NCBI RefSeq assembly: GCF_019799925.1
Contig: NZ_JABGCG010000004.1
Span: 186,001-250,000 of the forward strand
Direction of reading: 5' to 3'
Source: Blastococcus sp. CPCC 205250
GTDB taxonomy: Bacteria > Actinomycetota > Actinomycetes > Mycobacteriales > Geodermatophilaceae
Length of the DNA stretch: 64,000 bases
The translations under genes were made by a program, and so were the position numbers. This document shows positions 48,023 through 56,494 of the stretch, piece after piece. The notes below the pieces were generated by a model that saw only the letters and a program-made list of their open reading frames with translations, did no database searches and had not been told where the DNA came from. Within the stretch, counting starts at the first letter, position 1; every line of letters begins with the position of its first letter.

Positions 48023-48182
48023 CCGGCACCGCCGCGCACGCGGCCTGACCGGCACCGCCGCGCACGCGGCCTGACCGGCACCGCCGCGCACGCGGCCTGA
48101 CCGGCACCGCCGCGCACGCGGCCTGACCGGCACCGCCGCGCACGCGGCCTGACCGGCACCGCCGCGCACGCGGCCTGACCCA
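48001..48182 (+). repeat. Seven tandem 26-base repeats over a stop codon
   Basis: Seven head-to-tail copies of a 26-base unit (CACCGCCGCGCACGCGGCC-TGACCGG). The first copy encodes the end (TAAHAA) and TGA of the DUF3068 gene; six more follow beyond the stop. Only the last copy differs, in its final two bases. Each copy has a GCCGCG-CA-CGCGGC hairpin, so the array is a chain of stems. It is not CRISPR: there are no spacers. Confidence 0.95.
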
Positions 48183-48327
48183 CCCCGCCGACGAGGCGGG
48201 CTCCGCACGACCGGCGGCCCCGGGGGACATCTCCCCCGGGGCCGTCGCCGTCCCGGGCCGGCGAGATGGGGTCCCCGCCCGGCCGAGATGGGCAACTCTC
48301 CCGACGAGCCCGGGGCCCTCGCGTCCC

Positions 48328-48333
48328 TAGCGT
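48328..48333 (+). promoter_or_regulatory. Candidate TAGCGT -10 element
   Basis: TAGCGT lies 49 bases before the methyltransferase GTG. It matches the hexamer seen before three other genes in this window. No convincing -35 is found. Confidence 0.35.
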
Positions 48334-48382
48334 TCTCCTCGTCCGCAGCACCGCCGCTGCGGAGCCCGCACGAGGAGGAACA

Positions 48383-49237
48383 GTGAGCACCGAGACGCAG
48401 ATCGCGCAGACCGTCGACCCGGCCGCCGACCGCGAGCTGAAGGCGCGCCACCGCGCCATGTGGGCCCTCGGGGACTACCCCGCGGTGGCCGCGCAGGTGA
48501 TCCCCGAGCTCGGGCCCGAGCTGGTCGCCGCCTGCGGCGTCCGCCCGGGCGACCGCGTGCTCGACGTGGCCGCCGGCAGCGGGAACGCCGCCGTCCCCGC
48601 GGCGCTGACCGGCGCCTCCGTGATCGCCTCCGACCTGACCCCCGAGCTGTTCGGGGCCGGCCGCGCCTTCGCCGCCCGCCACGGCGTCGAGCTCGAGTGG
48701 CAGGAGGCCGACGCCGAGGCGCTGCCCTTCGCCGACGGCGCCTTCGACGTGGTCATGTCCTGCGTCGGCGTGATGTTCGCCCCGCACCACCAGCAGGCCG
48801 CCGACGAGCTCGTCCGCGTCTGCCGGCCCGGCGGCACGATCGGTCTGCTGAGCTGGACGCCCGAGGGCTTCGTCGGGGACATGTTCCGGACGATGAAGCC
48901 CTACGCGCCCCCGCCGCCGCCCGGCGCCCAGCCGGCCGTCCTGTGGGGCGACGAGGAGCACGTCCGCTCGCTCCTGGGCGACCGCGTCACCGACGTCGTC
49001 ACCCGGCGGCAGACGCTGACCTGCGACGCCTTCGCGACGCCGGCCGCCTTCGTGGCGTACTGGAAGACCGTCTACGGGCCGACCGTGGCCGCCTACCGCA
49101 ACAACGCCGCCGACCCGGATCGGGTCGCTGCCCTGGACCGCGACCTGACGGCCCTCGTCGAGCGGTTCGACCGCGGCACCGACGGCACGGTCATGGACTG
49201 GGAGTACCTGATCGTCACCGCCCGCACGCGGGCCTGA
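48383..49237 (+). CDS. SAM-dependent methyltransferase, class I
   Basis: A 284-residue Methyltransf_11/25-like enzyme: motif I VLDVAAGSGNAAVPAAL, motif II VIASDLTPELFGAGR, AEALPFADGAFDVVMSCVGV (motif IV region) and RVCRPGGTIGLLSWTPEGF. The C-terminal part varies as in small-molecule methylases. GTG 48383 follows GAGGAGG; a longer frame upstream lacks homology. The substrate is unknown. Confidence 0.88.
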   Translation: MSTETQIAQTVDPAADRELKARHRAMWALGDYPAVAAQVIPELGPELVAACGVRPGDRVLDVAAGSGNAAVPAALTGASVIASDLTPELFGAGRAFAARHGVELEWQEADAEALPFADGAFDVVMSCVGVMFAPHHQQAADELVRVCRPGGTIGLLSWTPEGFVGDMFRTMKPYAPPPPPGAQPAVLWGDEEHVRSLLGDRVTDVVTRRQTLTCDAFATPAAFVAYWKTVYGPTVAAYRNNAADPDRVAALDRDLTALVERFDRGTDGTVMDWEYLIVTARTRA

Positions 49238-49273
49238 CGCCTGCCGCGCGACGACCACCCGAGGAGAACGCCC

Positions 49274-49789
49274 ATGCGCAGCGCCGCCCTCCAGCCCCTG
49301 CTGATCGCGGCGCTGGTGCTCCTCGAGGTGGCCGTCTGGCAGCTCCGCGTCGCGCTGGCGACGCGTGGGCGCAAGCGGGTCGCAGCCGCCCTGGGCGCGG
49401 TCAACGCCGTCCTCTCGGTCGTCGCCCTCGCCCAGGTGGTCACGAACCTCGACCGGCCGGCGAACGTGGCCGGGTACGCGGTCGGGGTGGCCGCCGGCGT
49501 GTACCTGGGAGTCGTCGCCGACGGGCGGCTGGCCGGCGACCCGGTGGAGCACCGGGTGGTGGTGCCCGGCGACGGCGCCCGGGTGACCACGGAGCTGGCG
49601 GCCCTCGGCTGGCCGGTGACGGCGCAGCCGGCGGTCGGCGGCGGCGGTCCGGTCACGGTGCTGGTCGTCATCGTGGGCGCCGGACGCACCGCGGAGGTCG
49701 AGCGCGACCTCGACCGGCTGGCGCCGGACGCGTTCCGCACCAGCACCCGGCTGCGATCGGCTTCCCGTCCCGTGGCCGTCCCGGGCTGA
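49274..49789 (+). CDS. DUF5698/UPF0316-like membrane protein
   Basis: A 171-residue protein with three membrane helices in the first 90 residues (LLIAALVLLEVAVWQLRVAL, AVLSVVALAQVV, VGVAAGVYLGVVADGRL) and a soluble end (RVTTELAALGWPVTAQPAVG). The topology and the ATRGRKRVAAALG loop resemble the UPF0316/DUF2179 group. Members have no established role. It follows the methyltransferase by 36 bases with a GAGGAGA and is likely in the same operon. Confidence 0.68.
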   Translation: MRSAALQPLLIAALVLLEVAVWQLRVALATRGRKRVAAALGAVNAVLSVVALAQVVTNLDRPANVAGYAVGVAAGVYLGVVADGRLAGDPVEHRVVVPGDGARVTTELAALGWPVTAQPAVGGGGPVTVLVVIVGAGRTAEVERDLDRLAPDAFRTSTRLRSASRPVAVPG

Positions 49790-49803
49790 GGCACGCCGAC
49801 GAC

Positions 49804-49823
49804 CCGCGGCCGGACGGCCGTGG
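49804..49823. terminator. Hairpin after the methyltransferase operon
   Basis: An eight-base-pair stem with one G-U pair (49804-49811 with 49816-49823) and a GGAC loop, between the membrane-protein gene and the DUF222/HNH pseudogene. Confidence 0.5.
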
Positions 49824-49842
49824 GGAGTCGGCCCCTGGGATG

Positions 49843-50928
49843 TCATGTCCGCAGTGGTGGGTGGATGAGGATCTGGGTGCCGTCGGGGCGGTAGGTGCGC
49901 CACCGGCTGCCCGGTGGCGCGGTGTCGTCGCGTTCGACGCGGAACCCGTGGTGGACCTCGGTGTGGTGCCGTTCGCCTTCGGCAGGCCGGCCCCTGCGCA
50001 GGGTCCCGCCCTGAGCTTGCGAGGGGTGGGGGGCGCAGGGGTCCTTCCTGTCGCAGAACCAGCGGGGGGGCTTCGCAGCCGGCGAACACGCACTGCTGGT
50101 CGCGGGCCTCGACGGCTTTGCGGATGTGCGCCGGCACGATCCGCTGCTCCCGGCCGACGTCCAGCGGTAGCCCGTCGGCGTCGAGCACCATGCGGGTGAT
50201 GCCGGCGTCACAGGCCACCCACCGAGCGCGCGCGGCGGAGATGGTCGCGCCCAGGCCGGTACCGGCCGCAGCCGGGCCGGTGGCGGGGTCCGCGAGCGCG
50301 TGTCCCCGGCGCACCGGCCGGCCGTGGAGATCGACTCCAGCGCGGTGGCGACCCTCTGCCCACCGACCGCATCCAGGGTGCCGCCGATCGTCCAGCTGCC
50401 GTCGGGGTGCTGCGCCAGGGTGACCGCCCGCTCCTCGGTCGGGTCGGGCTCCGGTCCGTCGGGATCCAGCTTGGCCAGGTACTCCCCGACCGCGCGCTGC
50501 AGGTCCCGGTGGGTGCCCCGGCAGGCCAGCTCGACCAACGCCGCCTCCACCGCGCCGATGTCGATGCCCTGCGCGGCGGCCAGCTCCAGGTGGGCCGGCT
50601 TGACGATCTGCGCGATCACCTCGACCTGATCGGCGCCGACCTCCCCCGCCGCGAACGCCGCCCCGGTCGCGGGCAGCTGCTCCAAGGCCCGCCCCATCGC
50701 GACCAAGTCCTTGGCCAGCGCACCGGACACCCGCAGGTGTCCGCGCAGCCACGACTGCATCGTCGTCGCCCCGTCGTACTCGCACGCCGACCGCACATCG
50801 GCCCGCCGGGTGACCCGTGCAGCGTGCGCCGTCAGCCGGTTCACCACCGCCAGCATCTCCCGCAGGTGCTCGAGCAGCACGCCGTCCGACAGGTCGTCCA
50901 GGTCCAGGTCCGCTCGTCGTCCACACAC
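49843..50928 (-). pseudogene. DUF222/HNH endonuclease-like (13E12-type) pseudogene
   Basis: The N-terminal part is a clear DUF222 domain: LLEHLREMLAVVNRLTAHAA, SWLRGHLRVSGALAKDLVAM and HPDGSWTIGGTLDAVGG. Around 50290-50320 the frame changes and about 35 residues seem missing. The middle continues in the next frame (GATISAARARWVACDAGITR, then VEARDQQCVFAGCEAPP). A seven-base homopolymer near 50064 then shifts the frame back. The HNH core (normally a D-V-H-H ... block) is replaced by a palindromic 56-base element. The remainder (ERHHTEVHHGFRVERD) resumes in the first frame. Three lesions make it non-functional. Intact relatives are common, multicopy and of unknown role in actinobacteria. Confidence 0.88.
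49989..50044. repeat. REP-like palindromic element inside the HNH region
   Basis: Arms GGCCCCTGCGC (49989-49999) and GCGCAGGGGTCC (50033-50044) enclose a second inner palindrome with CCTGAGCTTGCGAGGGG. The centre resembles the widespread CCCTGAGCTTGTCGAAGGG-type repeats of high-GC genomes. It interrupts a DUF222/HNH gene, so insertion is the likely cause of inactivation. It may be mobilised by a RAYT-type transposase elsewhere. Confidence 0.6.
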
Positions 50929-50978
50929 CTCATGGCGGTCTTGCGCAGCGGCGGCGACCGTCCTCCGGCAGCCGCCGG

Positions 50979-53522
50979 CTACCCCGCCGGGACGCCGAGG
51001 CGCCGGGCCACAGCGGCGGCCTGGCCGCGCGAGCGGACGTCGAGCTTGGCCAGGACGGCCGACACGTGGTGGTCGGCCGTCTTGCGGGAGATGACGAGGC
51101 GTTCGGCGATGTCGGCGTTGCTCAGGCCGTCGGCCAGCAGCATGAGCACGTCGAGCTGGCGGGCGGTCAGCCCCGCGGGGTTCCCCCGGGTGGTCGCCGA
51201 CCGGCCCCTCGGGACGCTGGTGACGCCCGCCTCCCGCAGCCGGGCGCGCACGTGCGCGGCGACCGCCCGCGCGTCGAGGTCGTCCAGCGCCGCCAGCGCG
51301 GCGAGCAGGTCCCCGGTCCCCCCGGCGTCCCATGCCGCCATCGCCTGCTCGTAGGGCTGGTCCGGGGGCACCGGCTCGGCGGGCGCCGTCGCCGCCTCCA
51401 CCCGCTGCACCCCGGCGTCGGCCAGCCGCCGCGTCCAGCGCAGCAGCGGCGCGAGGGCGGCGTCCCGCCCAGCGAACGGACGGGTGAGCAGCCCGGTGGC
51501 CAGCGGCTCCTCGAGCCGGGCGTCCGGCCGGCGGGTGATCCACGCCTGCTCGGCCAGTGCCGCCGCGGCGGGGGCGACCTTGCCGGGGTTGTCCAGCCGG
51601 TGCACCAGCCGCCACAGCTCGTCGAGGTGCCGGTTCTCCGGTGGCGCCTCGCGGCGGGCCAGCAGGAGTCCGAGCACCAGGTGCGGCCACAGCTGGCTCA
51701 GCGGCAGGTCGCCGGCGGCGAGCACGGCCCGCGCGTCCTCCTCCGCCTCGGCCCACCGCCCCTGGAGCAGCCGCAGCCGGGCCCGCACCCCGAGCTGCCA
51801 GGCCGTGCAGATGGGGGCGTCGCGCTCCTCGCTGATCCGCAGCGCCCGGGCGAGCGAGTCCTCCGCCTCGGGGAAGCGGCCCAGCTCCACGTCGAGGTGG
51901 CACAGGTTGCTCATCGGGGTGGTCGCCAGGATGTCCAGCCGGTACCGCAGACCGGCGTCGCTGGCCGCCAGCAGCGCCTCGCGGGCGGCCACGTCGCCGT
52001 CGACCAGGTCGGCGATCGCCAGCCCCACGGACGTGGTGATCCGCAGGACGTCGTCCCCGGTCTCGTCCGCGATGGACGTGGCCCGGCCGCCCTGCCGTCG
52101 CGCCTCGTCGCCCTCGCCGCGCTGCGCGGCCAGGAAGGAGGCGTTGGCGAGGGCGAAGCCGAGCGCCGACCGGTCGTGGGCGTCGGTGAGGATCGCGACG
52201 GCGGCGCGGTTGTGCTCCTCGGCGGTGGCCCGGTCGGCGGCGTACCAGGCGAAGCGCGAGATGGCGGTGTGCCCGGCGCCGATGGCCACGACGTCCGCCT
52301 GCTCCCGGCGCAGCTCGACCGCGGCCTGCGCGGCGGCGATGGCGTCGGCGAGCCGGTCGGTCAGGTACAGCTCGGTGGACAGCGCCTCGAGCAGCGGAGC
52401 GCGGCGGCCGGGATCGGCGCTGTCCAGGTGGCGCAGGGCGGTCTCGTAGAAGGCGACCGCCTCGCGGTGCGCCCCGGAGGAGGACGCCTCGGCCGCGGCC
52501 CGGGGGGCGTACCGCAGCACCCGGTCGGCGTCCCGGGCGGCGTCGGCGTGGTGGGCCAGCACGCTGGGGTCGGCCCCCACGGCCTCGAGCGCGTCGATCA
52601 TGGCGGCGTGCAGCGCCCGCTCGGCACCCGGGGCGGCGGCCTCCAGCACGGCCGACCGGGCGATCTCGTGCCGGAACGCGACCCCGCGCCCGCGCCGGTC
52701 CACCAGCCCGGTGGCGGTGAGCACCCCGACCGTCGTCGGCGTCATGCCCAGCGCGCCGAGGAGCTCGCCGCTGACCCCCTCGGGCGCGCACGAGAGCAGC
52801 TCCAGGCAGTGCCGGGCGGAGGGGGCGAGCCCGGCGACCCGGGCGAGCACCGCGTCGCGCACGCTCGCCGGCAGGGGCGAGTCGGGCTGGGCGAGGATCT
52901 GGCTGACGAAGAACGGGTTGCCCGCCGTGCGGGAGTGGACGTCGGCCGGGTCCAGGCGGGAGCCGTCCAGCAGCGCGGCGACGCCCGCCGGGCTCAGCGG
53001 GGACAGCTGCAGCCGGCGCGCGTCCGGTCCGGTGACGAGGTCGCCCAGCACGGGGCTCAGCGGGGAGTCCGGGCCCAGCGCGTCGCGGTAGGAGACGACC
53101 AGCAGCAGCGGGAGCTGGGCGATCCGGCGGGCCAGGAACCGCACCAGGTCCAGCGTCGCCTCGTCACCCCAGTGCAGGTCCTCGACGACGAGCACCCGCG
53201 GGCGGGCCCGCAGCGCGGTGAGCACCCCGGCGAACAGCTCGTGCCGGGAGGCGCCGCTGCGCAGCAGCTCGGGCACCTGCGGGTCCAGGTCGTCGGCCAC
53301 GTCGCGCAGCGGACCCAGCGGCCGGGGCGTGCTCAGCGAGTCGCACATCCCCCACAGCGGCTCCACCAGCCCCCGGACGCCATCGAGGAAGGCGCGCAGC
53401 AGGACCGTCTTCCCGACGCCCGCCTCCCCGGCGAGCAGGACGACGGACCCGCGGCCGTCGAGGACGTGCCGGGCTTGCTCGGAGAGCGCGTCGAGTGCGT
53501 GCTCTCGCTCCAGGAGTCGCAC
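50979..53522 (-). CDS. Large LuxR-family ATPase regulator (MalT/LAL-like)
   Basis: An 847-residue protein. Residues 1-300 form an AAA+-type NTPase: Walker A VVLLAGEAGVGKTVLLRAF, Walker B RVLVVEDLHWGDEATLDL. The middle (about 330-730) is a TPR-like helical array (LEALSTELYLTDRLADAIAA, RFPEAEDSLARALRISEERD). The last 65 residues are a LuxR helix-turn-helix: GLTARQLDVLMLLADGLSN, ADIAERLVISRKTADHHVSA. LAL regulators activate catabolic or secondary-metabolism genes on ligand binding. GTG 53522 is set by a TACGCT -10 seven bases before it. It is monocistronic. Confidence 0.9.
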   Translation of the reverse strand: MRLLEREHALDALSEQARHVLDGRGSVVLLAGEAGVGKTVLLRAFLDGVRGLVEPLWGMCDSLSTPRPLGPLRDVADDLDPQVPELLRSGASRHELFAGVLTALRARPRVLVVEDLHWGDEATLDLVRFLARRIAQLPLLLVVSYRDALGPDSPLSPVLGDLVTGPDARRLQLSPLSPAGVAALLDGSRLDPADVHSRTAGNPFFVSQILAQPDSPLPASVRDAVLARVAGLAPSARHCLELLSCAPEGVSGELLGALGMTPTTVGVLTATGLVDRRGRGVAFRHEIARSAVLEAAAPGAERALHAAMIDALEAVGADPSVLAHHADAARDADRVLRYAPRAAAEASSSGAHREAVAFYETALRHLDSADPGRRAPLLEALSTELYLTDRLADAIAAAQAAVELRREQADVVAIGAGHTAISRFAWYAADRATAEEHNRAAVAILTDAHDRSALGFALANASFLAAQRGEGDEARRQGGRATSIADETGDDVLRITTSVGLAIADLVDGDVAAREALLAASDAGLRYRLDILATTPMSNLCHLDVELGRFPEAEDSLARALRISEERDAPICTAWQLGVRARLRLLQGRWAEAEEDARAVLAAGDLPLSQLWPHLVLGLLLARREAPPENRHLDELWRLVHRLDNPGKVAPAAAALAEQAWITRRPDARLEEPLATGLLTRPFAGRDAALAPLLRWTRRLADAGVQRVEAATAPAEPVPPDQPYEQAMAAWDAGGTGDLLAALAALDDLDARAVAAHVRARLREAGVTSVPRGRSATTRGNPAGLTARQLDVLMLLADGLSNADIAERLVISRKTADHHVSAVLAKLDVRSRGQAAAVARRLGVPAG

Positions 53523-53529
53523 CCGCCAC

Positions 53530-53535
53530 AGCGTA
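53530..53535 (-). promoter_or_regulatory. TACGCT -10 element of the LuxR gene
   Basis: TACGCT on the minus strand is separated by seven bases from the GTG at 53522, which would make the mRNA leaderless. It fits the TA-N3-T pattern of several other promoters here. Confidence 0.4.
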
Positions 53536-53563
53536 GGAGGCTCGCCCCCCGCTGGACACCGCC

Positions 53564-53782
53564 TCAGGCCCGCGGATCCCCGGCGTCCTCCGGGGCGGAC
53601 CGCGCGTCGAGCCACGCCTGCCACTCCGAGCGCCCGCCGCGGCCCGCCCGCGCCGCGCCGACCAGGGAGACGACCACGACGAGCGCCAGGACCAGCCCGA
53701 GCACCACCGCGACGTACTCCCAGCCGAGCAGGAGCGGCACGGTGAGGTCCCCCGGGTCCGCGGAGGGCGAGGCGGCTGGCAT
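53564..53782 (-). CDS. Small single-pass membrane protein
   Basis: A 72-residue protein: MPAASPSADPGDLTVPLLLG, then the helix WEYVAVVLGLVLALVVVVSL, and an Arg/Asp-rich end (GRSEWQAWLDARSAPEDAG). It has a single membrane helix with a charged cytoplasmic tail. No family is recognised. ATG 53782 is preferred; a longer GTG/ATG frame to 53800 is possible. Confidence 0.65.
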   Translation of the reverse strand: MPAASPSADPGDLTVPLLLGWEYVAVVLGLVLALVVVVSLVGAARAGRGGRSEWQAWLDARSAPEDAGDPRA

Positions 53783-53957
53783 GGGCCGAGGGTGCCGCAC
53801 GCGGACGCCGTCCGGGCCTCCGGTGCCGGCACCTCACCCGTGCGGGCGAGTCACGCTCAGCGAGCACCGCGGGGGCCGGCACCCCGACGAGGCGACCGTC
53901 CCTCCCCGGCCGGGTGAGCGCCCCCGCCGGAGCCCGGCGGGCCGCCGTCCCACGCCC

Positions 53958-53963
53958 TAGCGT
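53958..53963 (+). promoter_or_regulatory. TAGCGT -10 element of the DivIVA-like gene
   Basis: TAGCGT (53958-53963) is 31 bases before the ATG at 53995, with a GAGGGG ribosome site between. No clear -35 is seen. Confidence 0.4.
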
Positions 53964-53994
53964 CCGGCTCCGGACCACTGCGAGGGGAACCCTG

Positions 53995-54954
53995 ATGAGC
54001 CTCGAGCTCGATGCCGGCGACGACACGGAGCTCCGGGACGGACCGGCACACGGCCGGGGCCGCCCGAACGTCTCCGGCGACCTGCCCACGCTCTTCCGGA
54101 CCGGCCCGATGTTCGCCCGCGCCTTGGCCGGCTACGACCGCTTCCAGGTCGACACGTACGTGCAGTGGGCCGAGGAGGAGCTGGCCGCCGCCGAGCGCGA
54201 GCGCGAGCACCTCGTGTCGCGCACCGTGCGCACCCAGGCCGACCTCGACGAGGCGCGGCGGCTGCTCGGCCACTCCCCCGCCGGCGGCCGGCTGCTGGAG
54301 ACCTCGGGGCGGATCGGCGCGCTGCTGGCCGCCGCGGCCGACGAGGCCGACGACATCCGCACCGAGGCACGGGCCGAGGCGTCGGCCGCCGAGGCGCGGG
54401 CGCGGCTGCTGCTGACGCGGGCCGACGAGACGGTCACCGCGGCGCAGGCGGGAGCCCAGCGGCTGGTCGCCGACGCCACCACCGCGGCCGCCGCGGTGAC
54501 CGCCGAGGCCGGCCGGTTGCTGGCCGAGGCGGCGGCCACCCGCCGCGGAGCCGCCGCCGACGCCGCCGCGCTGCGGGAGGAGGCGCAGCGGATCGAGCGG
54601 CGCGCCACCGAGGACGCCGCGCGGGCCGGGCGGACGGCCGCCGCGGAGGCCGCGGCGGCGCTGGACCGCGCCCGCGCCGAGGTGGTCGGCATGCTGACCG
54701 CGGGCCGGGAGCAGCGGCGGCGCGCCGACGAGCAGGCCGCCGCGGAGCGGGACCGCCTCGACCGGACCGCGGCCGCCCGCCGCGCCGCCCTGCTGGTCGA
54801 GGTGGCCCAGCTCGAGCTGCGCCGCGACGTGCTCCGGCAGGACCTGGGGCGGGTGGCGACGGCCGGCGGCCCGTCCCCGGAGCGGCCCGGCCGGCCGCTC
54901 CGGCGGCTCCTGGACGCGCTGGCCCCGCACCCCCGGCGGGTCGCCACGCCCTGA
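53995..54954 (+). CDS. DivIVA-like coiled-coil protein
   Basis: A 319-residue protein. Near residues 45-65 is a short segment with DivIVA-like features (FARALAGYDRFQVDTYVQWA, the GYDxxQVDxYV signature). From about 70 to 300 is a long Ala/Glu/Arg coiled coil (ELAAAEREREHLVSRTVRTQ, DEADDIRTEARAEASAAEAR). DivIVA proteins bind curved membrane and organise polar growth or septum in actinobacteria; this one lacks the full-length DivIVA head and may be a Wag31-related scaffold. It is monocistronic behind a TAGCGT promoter. Confidence 0.8.
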   Translation: MSLELDAGDDTELRDGPAHGRGRPNVSGDLPTLFRTGPMFARALAGYDRFQVDTYVQWAEEELAAAEREREHLVSRTVRTQADLDEARRLLGHSPAGGRLLETSGRIGALLAAAADEADDIRTEARAEASAAEARARLLLTRADETVTAAQAGAQRLVADATTAAAAVTAEAGRLLAEAAATRRGAAADAAALREEAQRIERRATEDAARAGRTAAAEAAAALDRARAEVVGMLTAGREQRRRADEQAAAERDRLDRTAAARRAALLVEVAQLELRRDVLRQDLGRVATAGGPSPERPGRPLRRLLDALAPHPRRVATP

Positions 54955-55126
54955 GGCGCAGCGGTGCGCCGGCGGGGTGCAGGTTCCGACAACCGGACGG
55001 CGTCGTTTCGTTGAGTTCCGCGGTGCACGGCGAGGTCTCGGATCCGTAACGTCACGGTCAGCAGCCAGGGCGTACCCCTCCGTCACAGACGGGGACACCG
55101 CCACCAGCCCGACCGAGGAGCTTCCC

Positions 55127-55522
55127 GTGCCTTCCTTCTCCCGTTCCCACCTGAGCCTCATCACCGACGGCTACGCCGACGACGCCGCCTGGACCTTCGC
55201 GCCGTCCTACGACGGCTACGCCACCGAGCCGGCCCCCTCGCTCATGGACGAGGAGCTCCCCGCCTCGGCGTGGACCGACGCCGACGCCGGTGAGGAGCCG
55301 TGGCGGCTGGACGCCCTGTGCGCCGAGACCGACCCCGAGGCGTTCTTCCCGGAGAAGGGCGGCTCGACCCGCGAGGCCAAGCGCGTGTGCACCGGCTGCA
55401 CCGTGCGCGCCGAGTGCCTGGAGTTCGCCCTCGCCAACGACGAGCGCTTCGGCATCTGGGGTGGGCTGTCCGAGCGTGAGCGCCGTCGCCTGCGCCTGCA
55501 GCGCCGCGAGCTCACCGCCTGA
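55127..55522 (+). CDS. whiB2: WhiB-family regulator, WhiB2 type
   Basis: A 131-residue Fe-S regulator. The four-Cys pattern is LDALCAETDPEAFFPEKG, KRVCTGCTVRAECLEFALAN (C, C-x2-C, C-x5-C). The G-[I/V]-W-G-G turn is FGIWGGLSERERRRLRLQRR, with an Arg-rich DNA-contact end. The ETDPEAFFPEKGGSTREAKR sequence is close to WhiB2/WhmD, which controls septation and sporulation-type division. A 4Fe-4S cluster bound to the four Cys would sense oxygen or nitric oxide. GTG 55127 follows GAGGAG. Confidence 0.92.
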   Translation: MPSFSRSHLSLITDGYADDAAWTFAPSYDGYATEPAPSLMDEELPASAWTDADAGEEPWRLDALCAETDPEAFFPEKGGSTREAKRVCTGCTVRAECLEFALANDERFGIWGGLSERERRRLRLQRRELTA

Positions 55523-55543
55523 CCCCGCGGGGCCGGACGGCCC

Positions 55544-56494
55544 TCAGCGCTCGACGACGTTGCGCAGCGGGTCCCCGGCCAGCAGCGCCGCCACGTTGGC
55601 GGCGATCAGCGCGTCGGCGCCCACCGGCCGGCCGCCGGCGGCGTGCGGGGTGAGCAGCAGCCCCGGGGCGTCCCACAGCGGCGACTCCGGCGGCAGGGGC
55701 TCGGTCCCGGTCACGTCCAGCGCGGCGCCGGCCAGCCGTCCCGCGCGCAGGGCGTCGACCAGTGCCTGCTCGTCCACGGTCGACCCCCGGCCCACGTTGA
55801 CGACGTGCGCGTGCGGCGGCAGCGCCGCCAGCCGGCCGGCGTCGAGGGCGTGCCGGGTCGCGTCGGTGGCCGGCAGCACCACCACCAGGACGTCGGTGCG
55901 GCCGAGTTCGGCGGGGAGGTCCTCCACGGCGAGGACGGGGAACCCGGCCCGCTCCCCCGCGGTGCGGGCCACCCCACGCACGTCCGCGCCCAGCGACCGC
56001 AACACCGGCGCCAGCGTCCGGCCGATCGCGCCGAAGCCCCAGATGAGCACCCGCGCGCCGAGCAGCGTGGTCACCGCCCCCTCGGGGTGCAGCGGCTGCA
56101 GGCCGCCGAGCTCCCGCGCCCAGCGGTGCTCGGCCTGCGCGCGGAGGGCCGCGGGCAACCGCCGCACCTGCGCGAGGACCAGCGCCAGGGCGTGCTCGGT
56201 CACCGTCGCGCTGTGCAGCCCCGCCCCCGAGGTGATGACGACGTCGTCGGGGAACCCAGCCGCGAGCACGGCGTCGGGCCCGGCGGCCAGTGACTGCACC
56301 CAGCGCAGCCGCGGCATGTCGTGGGCGACCGCGGCGAGGTCGCGGCCGCTGCTGCCCCACACCACGAGTGCCTCGGCGTCGCGGTGCTCCCCGGGCACGG
56401 GCGCGCCGGCGTCGTAGGTCACGGCGGTCACGCGGTCGGGCAGCTCGGGGGCCAGGGGCAGCGAGTTCGGCAGCAGCAGCTTGAACGGCGTCAC
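55544..56494 (-). CDS. D-isomer-specific 2-hydroxyacid dehydrogenase
   Basis: A 316-residue NAD-dependent dehydrogenase. The Rossmann motif is ARVLIWGFGAIGRTLAPVL (G-x-G-x-x-G), followed by VLVVVLPATDATRHALD, the HVVNVGRGSTVDEQALVDAL block (quoted in part) with the catalytic Arg, TGTEPLPPESPLWDAPGLLL with the Glu, and LTPHAAGG with the catalytic His. It reduces 2-keto acids to D-hydroxy acids. GTG 56494 overlaps the NarL-type regulator's stop, so it is in the same operon, an odd partner for a two-component system. Confidence 0.9.
   Translation of the reverse strand: MTPFKLLLPNSLPLAPELPDRVTAVTYDAGAPVPGEHRDAEALVVWGSSGRDLAAVAHDMPRLRWVQSLAAGPDAVLAAGFPDDVVITSGAGLHSATVTEHALALVLAQVRRLPAALRAQAEHRWARELGGLQPLHPEGAVTTLLGARVLIWGFGAIGRTLAPVLRSLGADVRGVARTAGERAGFPVLAVEDLPAELGRTDVLVVVLPATDATRHALDAGRLAALPPHAHVVNVGRGSTVDEQALVDALRAGRLAGAALDVTGTEPLPPESPLWDAPGLLLTPHAAGGRPVGADALIAANVAALLAGDPLRNVVER

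Noticed and set aside
48001..48182. CRISPR array
   Set aside because: Repeats are head to tail with no spacers and start inside a coding sequence.
47759..50926. Minus-strand frame over 1000 codons long crossing the 26-base repeats
   Set aside because: It joins a frame of the DUF222 pseudogene to antisense of the methyltransferase and DUF3068 genes; only the pseudogene part is meaningful.
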